Shown: piece by piece, positions 32,046 through 57,014 of the stretch
Layout: each line of letters begins with the position of its first letter
Numbering within the stretch: the stretch's first letter is position 1
Source: Brachyhypopomus gauderio
Taxonomy: Eukaryota; Chordata; Actinopteri; Gymnotiformes; Hypopomidae
NCBI RefSeq assembly: GCF_052324685.1
Contig: NC_135221.1
Location: 22,795,371-22,859,370, forward strand
Direction: 5' to 3'
Length of the DNA stretch: 64,000 nt
Notes under the pieces: generated by a model
Databases searched by the model: none
What the model saw: the letters and a program-made list of their open reading frames with translations, nothing else
What the model was told of the DNA's origin: nothing
Translations under genes and position numbers: made by a program

Positions 32046-33910
32046 GTTGAGGCCTGTCATCCTGTTGTTGATGCTCCACACCTGTCTGTTGATTCTAAAA
32101 GGAGTGGGGAGTGTCTGGGATGTGCCAAACCAATTGAGTGAAGGTAGATGAAGCATATGGTAGAGTAAAATAATACTTCACTCAGAAATGTAATGAAGAA
32201 TGAATTTAAAGTGAATGGAAACCTATTCTTCTGATTTTTATCATTTTCTGTGGGTTAAAAGTTTTTAACGGTTGGTAACATGATTTTGCTGCACTTGTAA
32301 TAATATTTTCTAATGTTCCTTTGAAATTGAGGATTACCTGTGGGAAAATACATTAAATGTAGCTACACCATATTTTTCATATATTTCTGTTAAATACAAT
32401 TTGAGTATTTGAATGATGAATGTTATGAACTTGAACTATGAATGTCACTCTATGCTCTTCAATGGCAGACTTTGTTTTTTACATTTCATATAAAACAGAG
32501 GTGTTTTCATCTGACAGAGTGGCAATTTCACATATTTGTATTGAGGTTAAACCAGTGCTGTTGATGAGGTTTGCCGGTGTAGCAATGGTGCTCTATCATA
32601 GTCATAGTTACTGGCTGCAAAATATAAACTGTAATACTACATGAAAAACTATTCACCATAACTTGAACCTCCATACAGAAACAATATGTTTAAATTTCAC
32701 TTTATTACTAATTGGTGACAAATAAAGAACAAGATAAAATAATAAAATACTTTTGTATACAGCACACTGGACATGAACTATGGCCATCAAATTATGTCAA
32801 AAGACGCATCTCATAATGTCAAACGTCACTTTATTGGTGTCTCTGTCCACTACTGATTCCACCGGGCTAATTCTCTCCAACAAGGCCAAGCAATGGGCTC
32901 TGTACCATACGATCTGCTGTTGAAAATACTTGATTAACAGTCTCAGTCAGTATTATAGATAAATAGACCACATTTTCTTCAATTACATTATAAGTTACAT
33001 GATTTTAATTATGAGACTCATTATGAGAAATTTTCAAATCATCCCAGGAAATCACTAATGTAGATTAAGCTAATTTTACTGAAAAGTCCTGAATCAAATT
33101 TTCATTTTGAGCCTTTTGCTTCTCTCTTTAAGAAAATGGCATAGTTGCTCCTTATCAGAGGAAAGCAGGTCTGGGAAGGTTGTAGCCAGCAGCCTTGATT
33201 AATGTGGCCAGTAACAGACTCTTAATGAACACACTTGCCCTGTTTGCACCCACTCACATCAAAGCTATCTGTCCTGCTTGCAAGGGCAGAATCATAAAAT
33301 CCTTCACAATGTTCAGTTCACAAGGCTAGCAAAGGCAATTAAACAAATGTGCTTGGGGGGCTTTTCTGCAGGCGAAGTCTGGCAGACATTACTGGTGTGA
33401 TACTTGTGTGTAGAAAACAAAGTCCTTATGCAGGTAGTGTTCATGTGAACCGATGCCCTACAGGTGAGTGTGGGTATTGCAGAGTGGATCTGAAGACAGT
33501 TCAAAATTAGACTGGGATGTGATATATCTATATTATTTCTTGAGTTTGCATGTTGAAAATTCACACCAAAGCATGGTTGTTCATAACAATTTGTGGTTCA
33601 TAAGATTTATAAGTTATAACCTAAACTCACTGTCTGCTAGGCTGGAGTATGGTCAAAGGTCATGACCTCCAACAAAGCTGTTTGATCTTTAAGGTTCTGA
33701 ATGCCATCCTGGTTATTCCTGACTCTGTCACCTGGAACAAAGTTTAGAAGCTCATCACTAACTTAATTCTGAAACAACACTTATGTATAATTACTGTCAG
33801 ATGGTCTTAATTAGGTTATATAGCTTATTATAGCTTTTGTTTGGAAGCTACATAAAGATGTGTAAGAGAGATACAAATAGCATTGTGAGAAATGAGCAAA
33901 TTGCTTAAGA
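32046..33910. other. Intergenic, no recognised gene
   Basis: AT-rich sequence with no convincing open frame, TIR or RNA structure noticed by eye. Confidence 0.35.
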
Positions 33911-33917
33911 AAGTGAA

Positions 33918-34085
33918 TCAATCCCAGGTCCCATGTGCCAATCCCAGGTCCCATGTGCCAATCCCAGGTCCCATGTACCAATCCCAGGTCCCATGTGCCA
34001 ATCCCAGGTCCCATGTACCAATCCCAGGTCCCATGTGCCAATCCCAGGTCCCATGTCCCAATCCCAGGTCCCATGTCCCAATCCC
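33918..34085. repeat. 20-bp minisatellite, about 8 copies
   Basis: Unit CCAATCCCAGGTCCCATGTG, with G, A or C at one position. Nearly perfect copies. Confidence 0.95.
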
Positions 34086-34815
34086 TGTCCATACTGACTA
34101 CAGAACATTTGTAGTTCTGTAGTCCATTTTGCTGTTAAACAAGCAGATTTGGTTAATCAGGTTAATCAGTTTCCTGTAAAGAAAATAAGTAAATATTTCA
34201 GTAAGCCCAGTAAGTCCAAAAAATCACCATCATATCTCAGCAATATTATTATTAACTCCCAGGGGAAGTACCAACTTACAGCAACTAACTTAAAAGAAGC
34301 AGAAGACCTTTATGTCCCAAAGAAGAAAACCCCTACAGTCACAATGTGAACACAAATGAGTCAGTATGTGGCTTTGTTTCACAAGTGAAACTATCACCAT
34401 TCTGTTGATAAAAAGTGATCAGCTTGACCAAAGATGGAAAAAATCAAATAGATTGTGTCAATGATGTAAAATAGGATAGTCCTATTTGAAAGAATTACAC
34501 AATAAAGCACTACTTAGCATACTTAGATCAAACACAGTTCTGACTATTTTAGTGATACTGGTGTCAAGTCAATCCTGCTAAATCCAGCAAAGATAAAAAT
34601 ATAACAATTCAACCATTTCAGACAAAAGTAAATACTGTGTGTGAAAAGTCCCTTTCACTGTCTCCCACATAAGCCCATATGGCATCACTACTGTTGTGTG
34701 TAAATAAGAGTAATGATGTACAGTTACAGGGTGTTTTCATTATGAAGCCAAATGGCATCAACATTTTTTTACATTTATTTGGCTGCTTAAAAATATATGT
34801 CATTATTACTTGGAG

Positions 34816-34846
34816 TCTAATCTAATCTAATCTAATCTAATCTAAG
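34816..34846. repeat. (TAATC)n pentanucleotide repeat
   Basis: Five to six units of CTAAT/TAATC. Confidence 0.9.
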
Positions 34847-34978
34847 TAATTTGACTAAATTAGGGACCACGTTTGGGCCTCTATAAAGTGGGCAGAGAAT
34901 GCGGAACCTCAACTGCTTCCACTAAACATCAATTATATCTCCAGACCATCAAAACTGTAGCAATTGAGCTCAATGAGC

Positions 34979-37357
34979 AGTAAGGATCTGTGTGCTGTAA
35001 GGATCTGTGTGCTGTAGGGATCTGTGTGCTGTAAGGATCTGTGTGCTGTAGGGATCTGTGTGCTGTAAGGATCTGTGTGCTGTAGGGATCTGTGTGCTGT
35101 AGGGATCTGTGTGCTGTAGGGATCTGTGTGCAGTAGGGATCTGTGTGCTGTAAGGATCTGTGTGCTGTAAGGATCTGTGTGCTGTAGGGATCTGTGTGCT
35201 GTAAGGATCTGTGTGCTGTAGGGATCTGTGTGCTGTAAGGATCTGTGTGCAGTAGGGATCTGTGTGCTGTAAGGATCTGTGTGCTGTAGGGATCTGTGTG
35301 CTGTAGGGATCTATGTGCTGTAGGGATCTGTGTGCTGTAGGGATCTGTGTGCTGTAAGGATCTGTGTGCTGTAGGGATTTGTGTGCTGTAAGGATCTGTG
35401 TGCTGTAAGGATCTGTGTGCTGTAGGGATCTGTGTGCTGTAAGGATATGTGTGCTGTAAGGATCTGTGTGTTGTAGGGATCTGTGTGCTGTTGTGTGCTG
35501 TAAGGATCTGTGTGCTGTAGGGATCTGTGTGCTGTAAGGATCTGTGTGCAGTAGGGATCTGTGTGCTGTAAGGATCTGTGTGCAGTAGGGATCTGTGTGC
35601 TGTAGGGATCTGTGTGCAGTAGGGATCTGTGTGCTGTAGGGATCTGTGTGCATAGGGATCTGTGTGCTGTAGGGATCTGTGTGCAGTAGGGATCTGTGTG
35701 CTGTAAGGATCTGTGTGCAGTAGGGATCTGTGTGCTGTAAGGATCTATGTGCTGTAAGGATCTGTGTGCAGTAGGGATCTGTGTGCTGTAAGGATCTGTG
35801 TGCAGTAGGGATCTGTGTGCAGTAGGGATCTGTGTGCATAGCGATCTGTGTGCTGTAGGGATCTGTGTGCTGTAGGGATCTGTGTGCATAGGGATCTGTG
35901 TGCTGTAAGGATCTGTGTGCTGTAGGGATCTGTGTGCAGTAGGGATCTGTGTGCTGTAAGGATCTGTGTGCAGTAGGGATCTGTGTGCAGTAGGGATCTG
36001 TGTGCATAGGGATCTGTGTGCTGTAGGGATCTGTGTGCTGTAAGGATCTGTGTGCAATAGGGATCTGTGTGCAGTAGGGATCTGTGTGCTGTAGGGATCT
36101 GTGTGCATAGGGATCTGTGTGCTGTAGGGATCTGTGTGCTGTAGGGATCTGTGTGCAGTAGGGATCTGTGTGCTGTAGGGATCTGTGTGCTGTAGGGATC
36201 TGTGTGCATAGGGATCTGTGTGCAGTAGGGATCTGTGTGCTGTAGGGATCTATGTGCTGTAGGGATCTGTGTGCAGTAGGGATCTGTGTGCTGTAAGGAT
36301 CTGTGTGCTGTAAGGATCTGTGTGCAATAGGGATCTGTGTGCTGTAAGGATCTGTGTGCTGTAGGGATCTGTGTGCAGTAGGGATCTGTGTGCTGTAAGG
36401 ATCTGTGTGCAATAGGGATCTGTGTGCTGTAAGGATCTGTGTGCTGTAAGGATCTGTGTGCTGTAGGGATCTGTGTGCATAGGGATCTGTGTGCTGTAGG
36501 GATCTGTGTGCTGTAAGGATCTGTGTGCTGTAGGGATCTGTGTGCAGTAGGGATCTGTGTGCAGTAGGGATCTGTGTGCAGTAGGGATCTGTGGGCATAG
36601 GGATCTGTGTGCTGTAGGGATCTGTGTGCTGCAAGGATCTGTGTGCAATAGGGATCTGTGTGCAGTAGGGATCTGTGTGCAGTAGGGATCTGTGTGCATA
36701 GGGATCTGTGTGCTGTAGGGATCTGTGTGCTGTAGGGATCTGTGTGCATAGGGATCTGTGTGCAGTAGGGATCTGTGTGCTGTAGGGATCTATGTGCTGT
36801 AGGGATCTGTGTGCAGTAGGGATCTGTGTGCAGTAGGGATCTGTGTGCTGTAAGGATCTGTGTGCTGTAAGGATCTGTGTGCAATAGGGATCTGTGTGCT
36901 GTAAGGATCTGTGTGCTGTAGGGATCTGTGTGCAGTAGGGATCTGTGTGCTGTAAGGATCTGTGTGCAATAGGGATCTGTGTGCAATAGGGATCTGTGTG
37001 CTGTAAGGATCTGTGTGCTGTAAGGATCTGTGTGCAATAGGGATCTGTGTACAGTAGGGATCTGTGTGCATAGGGATCTGTGTGCTGTAGGGATCTGTGT
37101 GCTGTAGGGATCTGTGTGCAGAAGGGATCTATGTGCTGTAGGGATCTGTGTGCAGTAGGGATCTGTGTGCTGTAAGGATCTGTGTGCTGCAGGGATCTGT
37201 GTGCTGTAAGGATCTGTGTGCTGTAAGGATCTGTGTGCAATAGGGATCTGTGTGCAGTAGGGATCTGTGTGCTGTAGGGATCTGTGTGCAGTAGGGATCT
37301 GTGTGCTGTAAGGATCTGTGTGCAATAGGGATCTGTGTGCAGTAGGGATCTGTGTGT
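34979..37357. repeat. 17-bp minisatellite, about 140 copies (2.4 kb)
   Basis: Unit GGATCTGTGTGCTGTAG, with variants at two positions (CTGTAA, CAGTAG, CAATAG) and a 16-bp form ending CATAG. The + strand unit contains stops, but the complement has none in any frame. Because 17 is not a multiple of three, every minus frame reads the same 17-residue cycle (LQHTDPYSTQIPTAHRS), producing 640- and 806-codon frames. No start context, splice site or domain supports a protein. Confidence 0.98.
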
Positions 37358-37392
37358 TCTCTGGTTGGTGGGCCACTGTGATGTTGACACAC

Positions 37393-37483
37393 CTTTCCTG
37401 CAGCTTCCTCTCCGGGCCCCTCCCGTGCCGCCGGTTCAGCCTGTTTCCGTTTCTCACGGGCACAGAAGCGGGTCGCACTGCCC
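37393..37483 (-). CDS. Candidate coding exon, basic peptide
   Basis: A 91-base GC-rich block in AT-rich surroundings, with acceptor TTAATTCAAG and donor AAAG|GTGTGT on the minus strand. Two frames are open. One reads CAREKRKQAEPAAREGPGEE, the other a basic RNGNRLNRRHGRGPERKLQE. It abuts the end of the 17-bp array. I do not recognise it and found no partner exons. The formin lies further along on the same strand but starts at its own promoter, so this is not part of it. Confidence 0.25.
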
Positions 37484-37489
37484 CTTGAA

Positions 37490-40400
37490 TTAACACACAC
37501 ACTAACACATACAGGCAGACACAAACACCAATATAAACTGTATGCAAAATAAACTGTAAATCTTCAGCAAAGCTTAATACTGGAATACATTTTAATAATT
37601 GTTTGTTTTTTAACAGGCTTATAATTAAGCACATAAACACGGAACAAGGAAACTTGTTCTTCCCCACCCTTTATTTCAAGGTTATGAGTAGAGGTGCAAT
37701 TTGTAAAGGGAACATGTGATTTGAGGAGACCATTGTCTCTGGTCTAACCAATGTGCATTGGGTCAAGGCAAAATGAAGAGCATGAGTGATTTCTGCAGTG
37801 GGACAGTGATGATCCACTGCCTGATGAACACCCTGGTCCACCCACGCTGCCCATGAGGTACACAAGGTGTCATTATAACTGATTGGCACACATTAGGCTT
37901 TTTTTTAGCCTTTTTTCATCTGGAAGAGCAAAGAGTGACGACGTTCTGTGCACAAATGAGGGATAATGCAGGCCTCTCTGCACAAACTTGGACATGGCTC
38001 AAATATGCTATAATTGGTGCTGGCAAGGAACCTGACACTCTGACTAGAGCCCCCTAAGGCCAGATCAGTTATTAGGGTTTTATAATCTTTTCTCATCTAA
38101 GCCATTATGGAGAAACTGAATACGGATGTAATTATCTCATGGTTATGAGGAGGAACATTAGCACACACACCTGTCTTGGTACCATAGAAAGAATCACAGA
38201 AATTAAATGTATAGTCAGTCACGCAAAAACTCAACTGATGGCAGTTTCATGATCATCATGAAAAACATGCCCACCGTTACACTTTACAACATTTTGTGAG
38301 ATCTTAGAGACAATGAGATGTTTTTTGCATATTAAGTCATGTTTCATTATCTAATCCTACAACTGCTCTGGATACTTTGTAGCTCATAAATCATATAACA
38401 AACAGGACAACATAAATAAAATAGAAAATTTCCACTGTACACATATATAGATTCAGAGACACAGTGTTACCTTTAATCCTATCTATTGTGCAGCCTTCTT
38501 GACTATTACTCAAGTGTTACATGGATTCAAAAGATAAATGGCACAGCCAGGATGAACAGAACTTCGATCCGAAAGCATGTTGAGTAAAACGAACAGTGAC
38601 TGCATGTGCTCTGAGTTTGTTTTCCAGTGCAGATGTCATGAATGACTTCGAAAACACTAAGCACATAAGAAGGCATTAAAGTAAACTACAACAATAAGCC
38701 TCTAAGTCCTCTGAAAGCTGAAACATGGGCACATGAAGAATGAGTCGACATAAGAGAATGACTTCTTGGTTGACAGATCGCTCTGCGAGCCCCAACAACG
38801 CAGCTTCAGCTCTGCTGGTCTTCTCCAGCAGTGCAGACTGATCACCTGAACCCTCCCTCTCTCCCTACAATATAGATATGCACCATAATATCCCACTTGT
38901 CTTTGTCGTAGCTTTATTATGACAACTGCCCATGTTTCTACTTTTGTGTGTTCTTGTAGTTTTAGATTGGGCTGGATTTTTAATTTTTAAATCACCATGC
39001 TTGTTCTGTTTGTCAGTGCTCCTTATTAAATGCAGTGTGGATTGTACTGGTTGAAAAGTGTTACTGCAGCCACCACGCACATACAATTGAAGTCTGGTAC
39101 AGTAATAACGAAAGTACTTGCGGTCTGCTTCCTAAATATATATCCGTATTTAAGAAATATGTGTATTTACTTATAAAACACAAATTAATCAAATATAGCT
39201 GCCACGAGAATCTAGGGGCTAAAGACTTACAATCTCTTATCCATGGAGCTCCTGTTCTTTTACATTTGGAGTTTAAATAAAGTTAAAGGTGTATTTCCCC
39301 ATACACTTGTGTTGTCTGGGCTCAATCTATCTGCAAAACCCATGTACCACTCCCTTTTATATTAAATAGAAACAAAGGTATTAACCAAACATTGATATTT
39401 AAGAGCTTAGAGTCACTGCATTTTCCCTCAATGATTTTCCCATTGCTAACCGTTTTCTGTATAACATTATCTATTTGAAAGTTTTTTCAAAGTATTACCA
39501 CACCCTTGAAACAGGGTACGATGTGAATGGTGTCATAGTGACGAGGTGCAGGGTCATGTTTGCCCCCTAGAGGACACCACACTCATAACAATAATATAAT
39601 TATTGCATTATTCTTAGCCCCATCTTTCTCAAAAAATTCATCCCTATAATGTAACATGCAACAGAAACATACATCAGCATTGATTGTAATTTCTGATTAA
39701 CTATATGTGGCATTTTTGCTGTTAAAATAGCACTGAGACATTATACCTAATATGACCGTCATCACATGATCAACATTGTTCTCTATAGGAACTCTGTAGG
39801 GTGGGCCAAATGTTTCAAAAGATTTGCTTTCAGTTACCCTAGAACAGCATGAGGTAATGGAACATTTTCAAAGTTAATTGCAGTGTTTTAGATCCTTTTC
39901 ATCCAAAATTGCAAATAAATATCTTTAAGCTTCAATCTGTTATTTCAGCCAGACTGTTTAGCTGCGCAACAAACTCATTCCTGTACACTCGGGAAATAGC
40001 AATGTAAAATCATATGAAATCTCTAATTTTTTAATATAATATCACACTAGGGAAAGGCATCAACACCTAAAGAACAATGGACCAACGTGAGTTATACAGA
40101 CTGTGTTTACTGGTGTAATGTAGGTAGTGTAGATAATCAGATTTTGCTGTAGTAGAATCAGTAGTAAGGGAGTATTAGCTGGAATACATATTCATCCAAC
40201 ACTATTGAAAAATAAAAAACACTGACATTCTGTTCTCACTTGCAATTAGATTGTCTGTTAAAAACAACAACAAAGAAAATGTGTAAGTTACATAATTCAA
40301 ATATTTCATCATGTTCAGTGACATGGAATTACTTTGACAGAGGTGGACTGTAGCCAGGAGGAATATCATGCTTACTTTAGTGAGAGTGAGAGACAGTCAC

Positions 40401-41440
40401 TATGTGACGTGTGGAGTAGTGAAAGTAATATGAGTAAGTAAAATGAGCACAAGCGATCAGTCTATTCTGGGTGAGTCACTGGCATACTAGACTATAGCCC
40501 AGTTCCTGTAGCACTCGCTTGCATTTATAGATTCCAAGCTGGAATATTGTCGGTCTTGGTGGTTGATTAGATCTATAATATATGGGACACTACTTCAGAC
40601 TCAGGATCAAATATTTATAAATAAAACAAGACTGGCAAACTTCTCAGTACCTGCTCCATTTATTTTACAGGAGCATGGACAAAACTCAGGAATCCCCTGT
40701 AGGAAGGTATTTACATTCAGCTACACAAAACAAAAATCCGACCTGCAGTGGGTACATATGCTGTCTAAAATAATTCTGTGTGATTGATTGGGTGTGGTAG
40801 GAAAATGGCTCTGGCCTATCAAAAGAATGGTGTCCGCCCTAGCTTGGCTGACAGCAGACATGCACAGAGATAAAGCGTGTCAGATGGGATCACCAGAGAC
40901 ATGGCTATGACATCATTCCTGGCACCAGCCTTTCCCAAAGCAGCATCCAGACAGTGTGGTGGATTCTAGCCACCAGGGAAGGCTCCCACGCTACAACCTG
41001 CATGCCCTAGGTACACACTGTAGCACAATCAGGAGCGATGATGTCAACCTTTTCCCATACAGTGCTGAGGAGAGGCAAACAGAGTGGCACTTAGACTCTG
41101 GGAGGAAAGAACACGGAAAGTTAATGAGTCCTTTACTTCCTATGCCTGAACCTCCAGAGACTCTTTTGACATGTCAATCAGACCAAGAGCTTAGACCAAG
41201 TCATAAAGGTGAATGAGCCAGGGGTATGTTTGCTTTCTGTTTATTCTGTCTTCTTTTTTTAAAATCAAAATGAAGCCTTGTGAATTTAAATTAAATAGTA
41301 TGGGAAGGAATGGACATGGTGGCCATTGCGTTTTCCTCCATTTGAGGAAAGAGCAGGTGTCATTCAGTATTGAATAAATCTTAGGAGAGATTTAGACAAC
41401 ATCTACACTATTATCTAGACAATGTATAATTGGTATATTT
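37490..41440. other. Intergenic, no recognised gene
   Basis: Short open frames only, for example 40956-41216 (+, 86 codons), which has no motif and no clear splice sites. Nothing else supported. Confidence 0.35.
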
Positions 41441-41445
41441 ACAGG

Positions 41446-42030
41446 GTTGCCAACTCTCACGCATTGAGCGTGAGACACACGCATTTGTCTTCACACGCTC
41501 TCACGCCACACTTCCGATATCTCACGACGAAAAAAAACTAGTTTATTTACCTCTGATCCACATCTATGATTCAATGAGTTACTAGTTCGCTCTGGCGCCA
41601 ACCACCGGCGATCGATCGATCGCGATATAACACTTAATTTGTGTCCATTTTACACCCCGTCCGGTAACAATTTACGTTCGCTCGATAAAATTAAAAGGAT
41701 ATTCGAATGATATTGCTATATAGAATGTCACTTAAGGAATTCAAGGGGAAAAGATCATAATGAATCAATGGATATCTAGCTGTGCTTTCAGAGCAATATA
41801 TATGGAGGATATGTACACGTGTAAACTACAATGAAATCATCTTCCTCTTCCGTGCCTGGTCAAGCTCTCGCTCCTTTTGCCCTCTACTGGTCAATTGTCG
41901 TACAACTCTTCATCATGTACACAAGTTAGGCCAAAACGCGGAAAGCAAGTGCAGACTCTACCCTGACCTTGTAGACAGACACGGTTAAAAATGAATGAAG
42001 TGTAATGTGATTTTGCATGTTAGTACAATT
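41446..42030. mobile_element. Probable non-autonomous DNA transposon (dispersed repeat)
   Basis: The sequence starts CAGGGTTGCCAACTCTCACG and continues with CACGC/GCGTG-rich inverted motifs, which I recall as a dispersed fish repeat. It has its own base composition and GATCGATCGATCGC at about 41611. The right end was not located. Low certainty. Confidence 0.3.
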
Positions 42031-42294
42031 TCGTGTGTATTTCCTTATTGTTTTTCACGGTCCTTTTGGGGAGCATAGAAATCCTTATTTATTAGATCAA
42101 ACAATAAAAAAATAAGAAATTTAAAGTAATCGTTTGTTAAAGACCATATGCCTCCCATCTTGCAAAATATTTCAATAACCTGGACCAACGTGAGCGGGCC
42201 TCTCGGCCGACCCGCTCTGCTGGAATCTTCCTTTTTGCCGCAGTGGATCGCGCAATGATACAACAAACATTGTAAATGTAGTCCGACAACAATT

Positions 42295-42543
42295 TTACTG
42301 GGTTGCTCCGCCGCCGGAAAATGGTTTACATTGTATTTTAAAAAGACACAACAAGACCATCCGATGTATTTGTGTATCAATGTAATTCACACAGATTAGT
42401 GTCATAGAAAAACTAATTGTTGTGAATCTGCCTGGATCTATATTGAATTCGTTTACAGGAGGGTCTAGTTTTTGTATCAAGAAAGAAGGTCCACCTCTAT
42501 CCACCATTTCGTCAGACACTATTGTTAGCAGAATTACCGCCAT
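42295..42543 (-). CDS. Candidate ORF head-to-head with ogt
   Basis: An ATG in good context (TTTTCATGGCGG) opens 82 codons beginning MAVILLTIVSDEMVDRGG. A possible donor (CCT|GTAAAC) occurs after 29 codons. It starts 380 bases upstream of the ogt ATG in divergent orientation, so a shared promoter is conceivable. No family recognised; it may be repeat-derived. Confidence 0.22.
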   Translation of the reverse strand: MAVILLTIVSDEMVDRGGPSFLIQKLDPPVNEFNIDPGRFTTISFSMTLICVNYIDTQIHRMVLLCLFKIQCKPFSGGGATQ

Positions 42544-42559
42544 GAAAATAGACGTTAGT

Positions 42560-42922
42560 ATGTCTGTTATTCACAGATCGTGCAGCTATTTTTAATACGG
42601 GAGATTTATATATTCTCATTGTACACAAGAACAAATACAAGGAAACGTGGATTTTAAACAATTGGTTCGGTGCTGCTGACTTTAGTTAGTTAGCTAACTA
42701 GGCTCTTTGATTAGCTTATTTGGCTAGCTACACAACGCTAAGCTAAGAAGGAAGCAAAGAGGAGGCGAGGTCACGTGACTTTAGGCCCAGATCTGAGTTT
42801 GGATCCGTCTACTCACCGTGTGACCATTATTATATTATTACATTATTATACCGCACCAGTAGCGTCGCGTTTCTATTGTCACACTGACGACCATTCTGCA
42901 AGACTCGAAAACCGAAGGGGAG
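42560..42922 (+). promoter_or_regulatory. ogt promoter and 5' UTR
   Basis: The region upstream of the ogt ATG holds AGGAGGCGAGGTCACGTGAC (42759-42778) with a CACGTG E-box. No TATA box is at the expected spacing. Sequence turns more GC-rich toward the ATG at 42923, which has a favourable context (GGGAGATGG). Confidence 0.45.
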
Positions 42923-54722
<11,800 letters not shown>

Positions 54723-55524
54723 AGTGGCTGTAGTGTGCATGCCACCACCCCACATCTGTGCCATCGTTCAGGCCCTGAATTGGCTATTTCTGTGCTACCC
54801 CCAGTTATCTTCGTTGTCAGAGACTCCATAGAGCCTGTAGTCCAGCAATGATCTGACCATCCAGCCAAAGTTTTTTGTTCATGTGAGACAGTGAAGAGAG
54901 TGTGACGTTTGTGCTCCTTCATTGAGACTCCCTCCCTCAAAGGTTCTCTTCAAGCTGGCCTCCAGCTGCTTTTCTCTACTACTACATTGTGAAATCTGAA
55001 AGGGACTTTGGGCACAGGGTCCTCCTTTATGTCAAATTGTGATCTTCATTTATTTCGGTGAAGGTTTTTTCCAAGGGTCAGTGTGTTGTATCTTGGAACT
55101 TCGATATGTTACTAAAATGAGTGATTGGCTTTAACATGCTAACGTGAGCATTTGCCCTTTTTTAGTTAGCTTTATCCATTTTAGCCTTTTCATCATGACC
55201 CTGGCAAGGAGTAAATGTGTGGATGGAAAAATTTTTCCATTGTTAATTGCCAATGATTTGATTTTTTTCATGTTATTAATGATAAATGCTCTTAGTTGTA
55301 CCAGTTCATGAAAAAAAGCTTTGTATGGACAAACTAGAACACCATAATACAGTGAACGTGGCCTGCAAACAACCCCATTATTGACTACACTTGTTGATTT
55401 GTTTTATTATTTTTACCAGGAAAGGTGTAGGTAAGTATTTTCTGTCTTAGTTTTGTACACTGTCTTCCTGTTGGTCTTTTTATTTATGCTCTGTCATGGA
55501 AGTTTTGCAAGGCTCTTAAACTGA

Positions 55525-55530
55525 AATAAA
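55525..55530 (+). terminator. ogt poly(A) signal
   Basis: AATAAA 803 bases after the stop codon, followed by unrelated sequence and a minisatellite. No earlier canonical AATAAA is seen in the 3' UTR. Confidence 0.6.
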
Positions 55531-55689
55531 GAAATGTGGCAAACCTAAAGAACTAAAAGTTTCAAGTACTTGGTGCCAATAAGCTAAACTACACTACTTT
55601 CCAGTGCTATTATTATGGTATTTTATTACACTGCCTCTTACCATAAAAAAGGAACAGGGTTGCCACTTGGAGTGAGATTTGAACCTGGA

Positions 55690-56425
55690 GGGAGTGATGA
55701 GTGTAAATTGTTGGGGGGGGGGGGGGGTGTAATGGGCACAAATGAACACTAGGACTACCAGCATTGTCATACTCCCCTACTAGAGGGAGTGATGAGTGTA
55801 AATTGTTGGGGGGGGGGGTGTAAAATGGGCACAAATGAACACTAGGACTACCAGCATTGTCATACTCCCCTACTAGAGGGAGTGATGAGTGTAAATTGTT
55901 GGGGGGGGGTGTAAAATGGGCACAAATGAACACTAGGACTACCAGCATTGTCATACTCCCCTACTAGAGGGAGTGATGAGTGTAAATTGTTGGGGGGGGT
56001 GTAAAATGGGCACAAATGAACACTAGGACTACCAGCATTGTCATACTCCCCTACTAGAGGGAGTGATGAGTGTAAATTGTTGGGGGGGGGTGTAAAATGG
56101 GCACAAATGAACACTAGGACTACCAGCATTGTCATACTCCCCTACTAGAGGGAGTGATGAGTGTAAATTGTTGGGGGGGGTGTAAAATGGGCACAAATGA
56201 ACACTAGGACTACCAGCATTGTCATACTCCCCTACTAGAGGGAGTGATGAGTGTAAATTGTTGGGGGGGGGGTGTAAAATGGGCACAAATGAACACTAGG
56301 ACTACCAGCATTGTCATACTCCCCTACTAGAGGGAGTGATGAGTGTAAATTGTTGGGGGGGGGGTGTAAAATGGGCACAAATGAACACTAGGACTACCAG
56401 CATTGTCATACTCCCCTACTAGTGC
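55690..56425. repeat. 92-bp minisatellite with variable poly(G) tracts, 8 copies
   Basis: Unit: AGAGGGAGTGATGAGTGTAA, ATTGTT, a G run of 7 to 14, TGTAAAATGGGCACAAATGA, ACACTAGGACTACCAGCATT and GTCATACTCCCCTACT. Copies are almost identical except for the G run. It starts about 160 bases past the ogt poly(A) signal. Confidence 0.96.
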
Positions 56426-57014
56426 CCTTGTCAAAATGAGTGAGTAAGCATACGTTTCCAGAATGTTAGGAGTGATTTATTTTACTCGTATACCTTTATT
56501 GGCAAATTACAGATAATGATACTTTGGGTTTATCGCCACAGTAATCTGCACTGGAAGAGAACTTCGCCCGTTTTAACTGATCCCCCAAATGCTTCATTAT
56601 TTCTTTAGTCATAGTGAATCTGTACTTTTGTACTATTAGTACACAGTTAATTAGGACTAACCAATATGTACATGTTGACTATGTTATCGTATAACAATAG
56701 TATAGGTTTACCTTGTTTACATTCATCATTAGGTTTACATTAAACAGGCATTGCCACTGAAATGACACTGACATACTAGTGATATACAATGAGACCAATG
56801 ACAAATCCAATACAGTGTTCAACCTGAAGCTGACATCCATTTAATTACTCATTACTTTCCCATAAACACTGGCAGAATTATTGTCATGTTCCCTAGATTT
56901 ATATTTGCATTTTAGAATGTTAATTGTCAATGCAATATAAGAATATTAAGCAAACAAAACATTAGACATTTCAACTGGTTTGAATGGCACATCAATTAAT
57001 AAACCATTCACATA

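Noticed and set aside
31522-32156. 185- and 208-codon Ser/Leu/Pro open frames
   Set aside because: A 24/26-bp minisatellite read in two registers; low-complexity by-product.
34970-37667. 806- and 640-codon minus-strand open frames as a giant repeat protein
   Set aside because: They are produced by a 17-bp tandem repeat lacking stops on that strand. All three registers give the same peptide, and there is no domain, no start context and no splice support.
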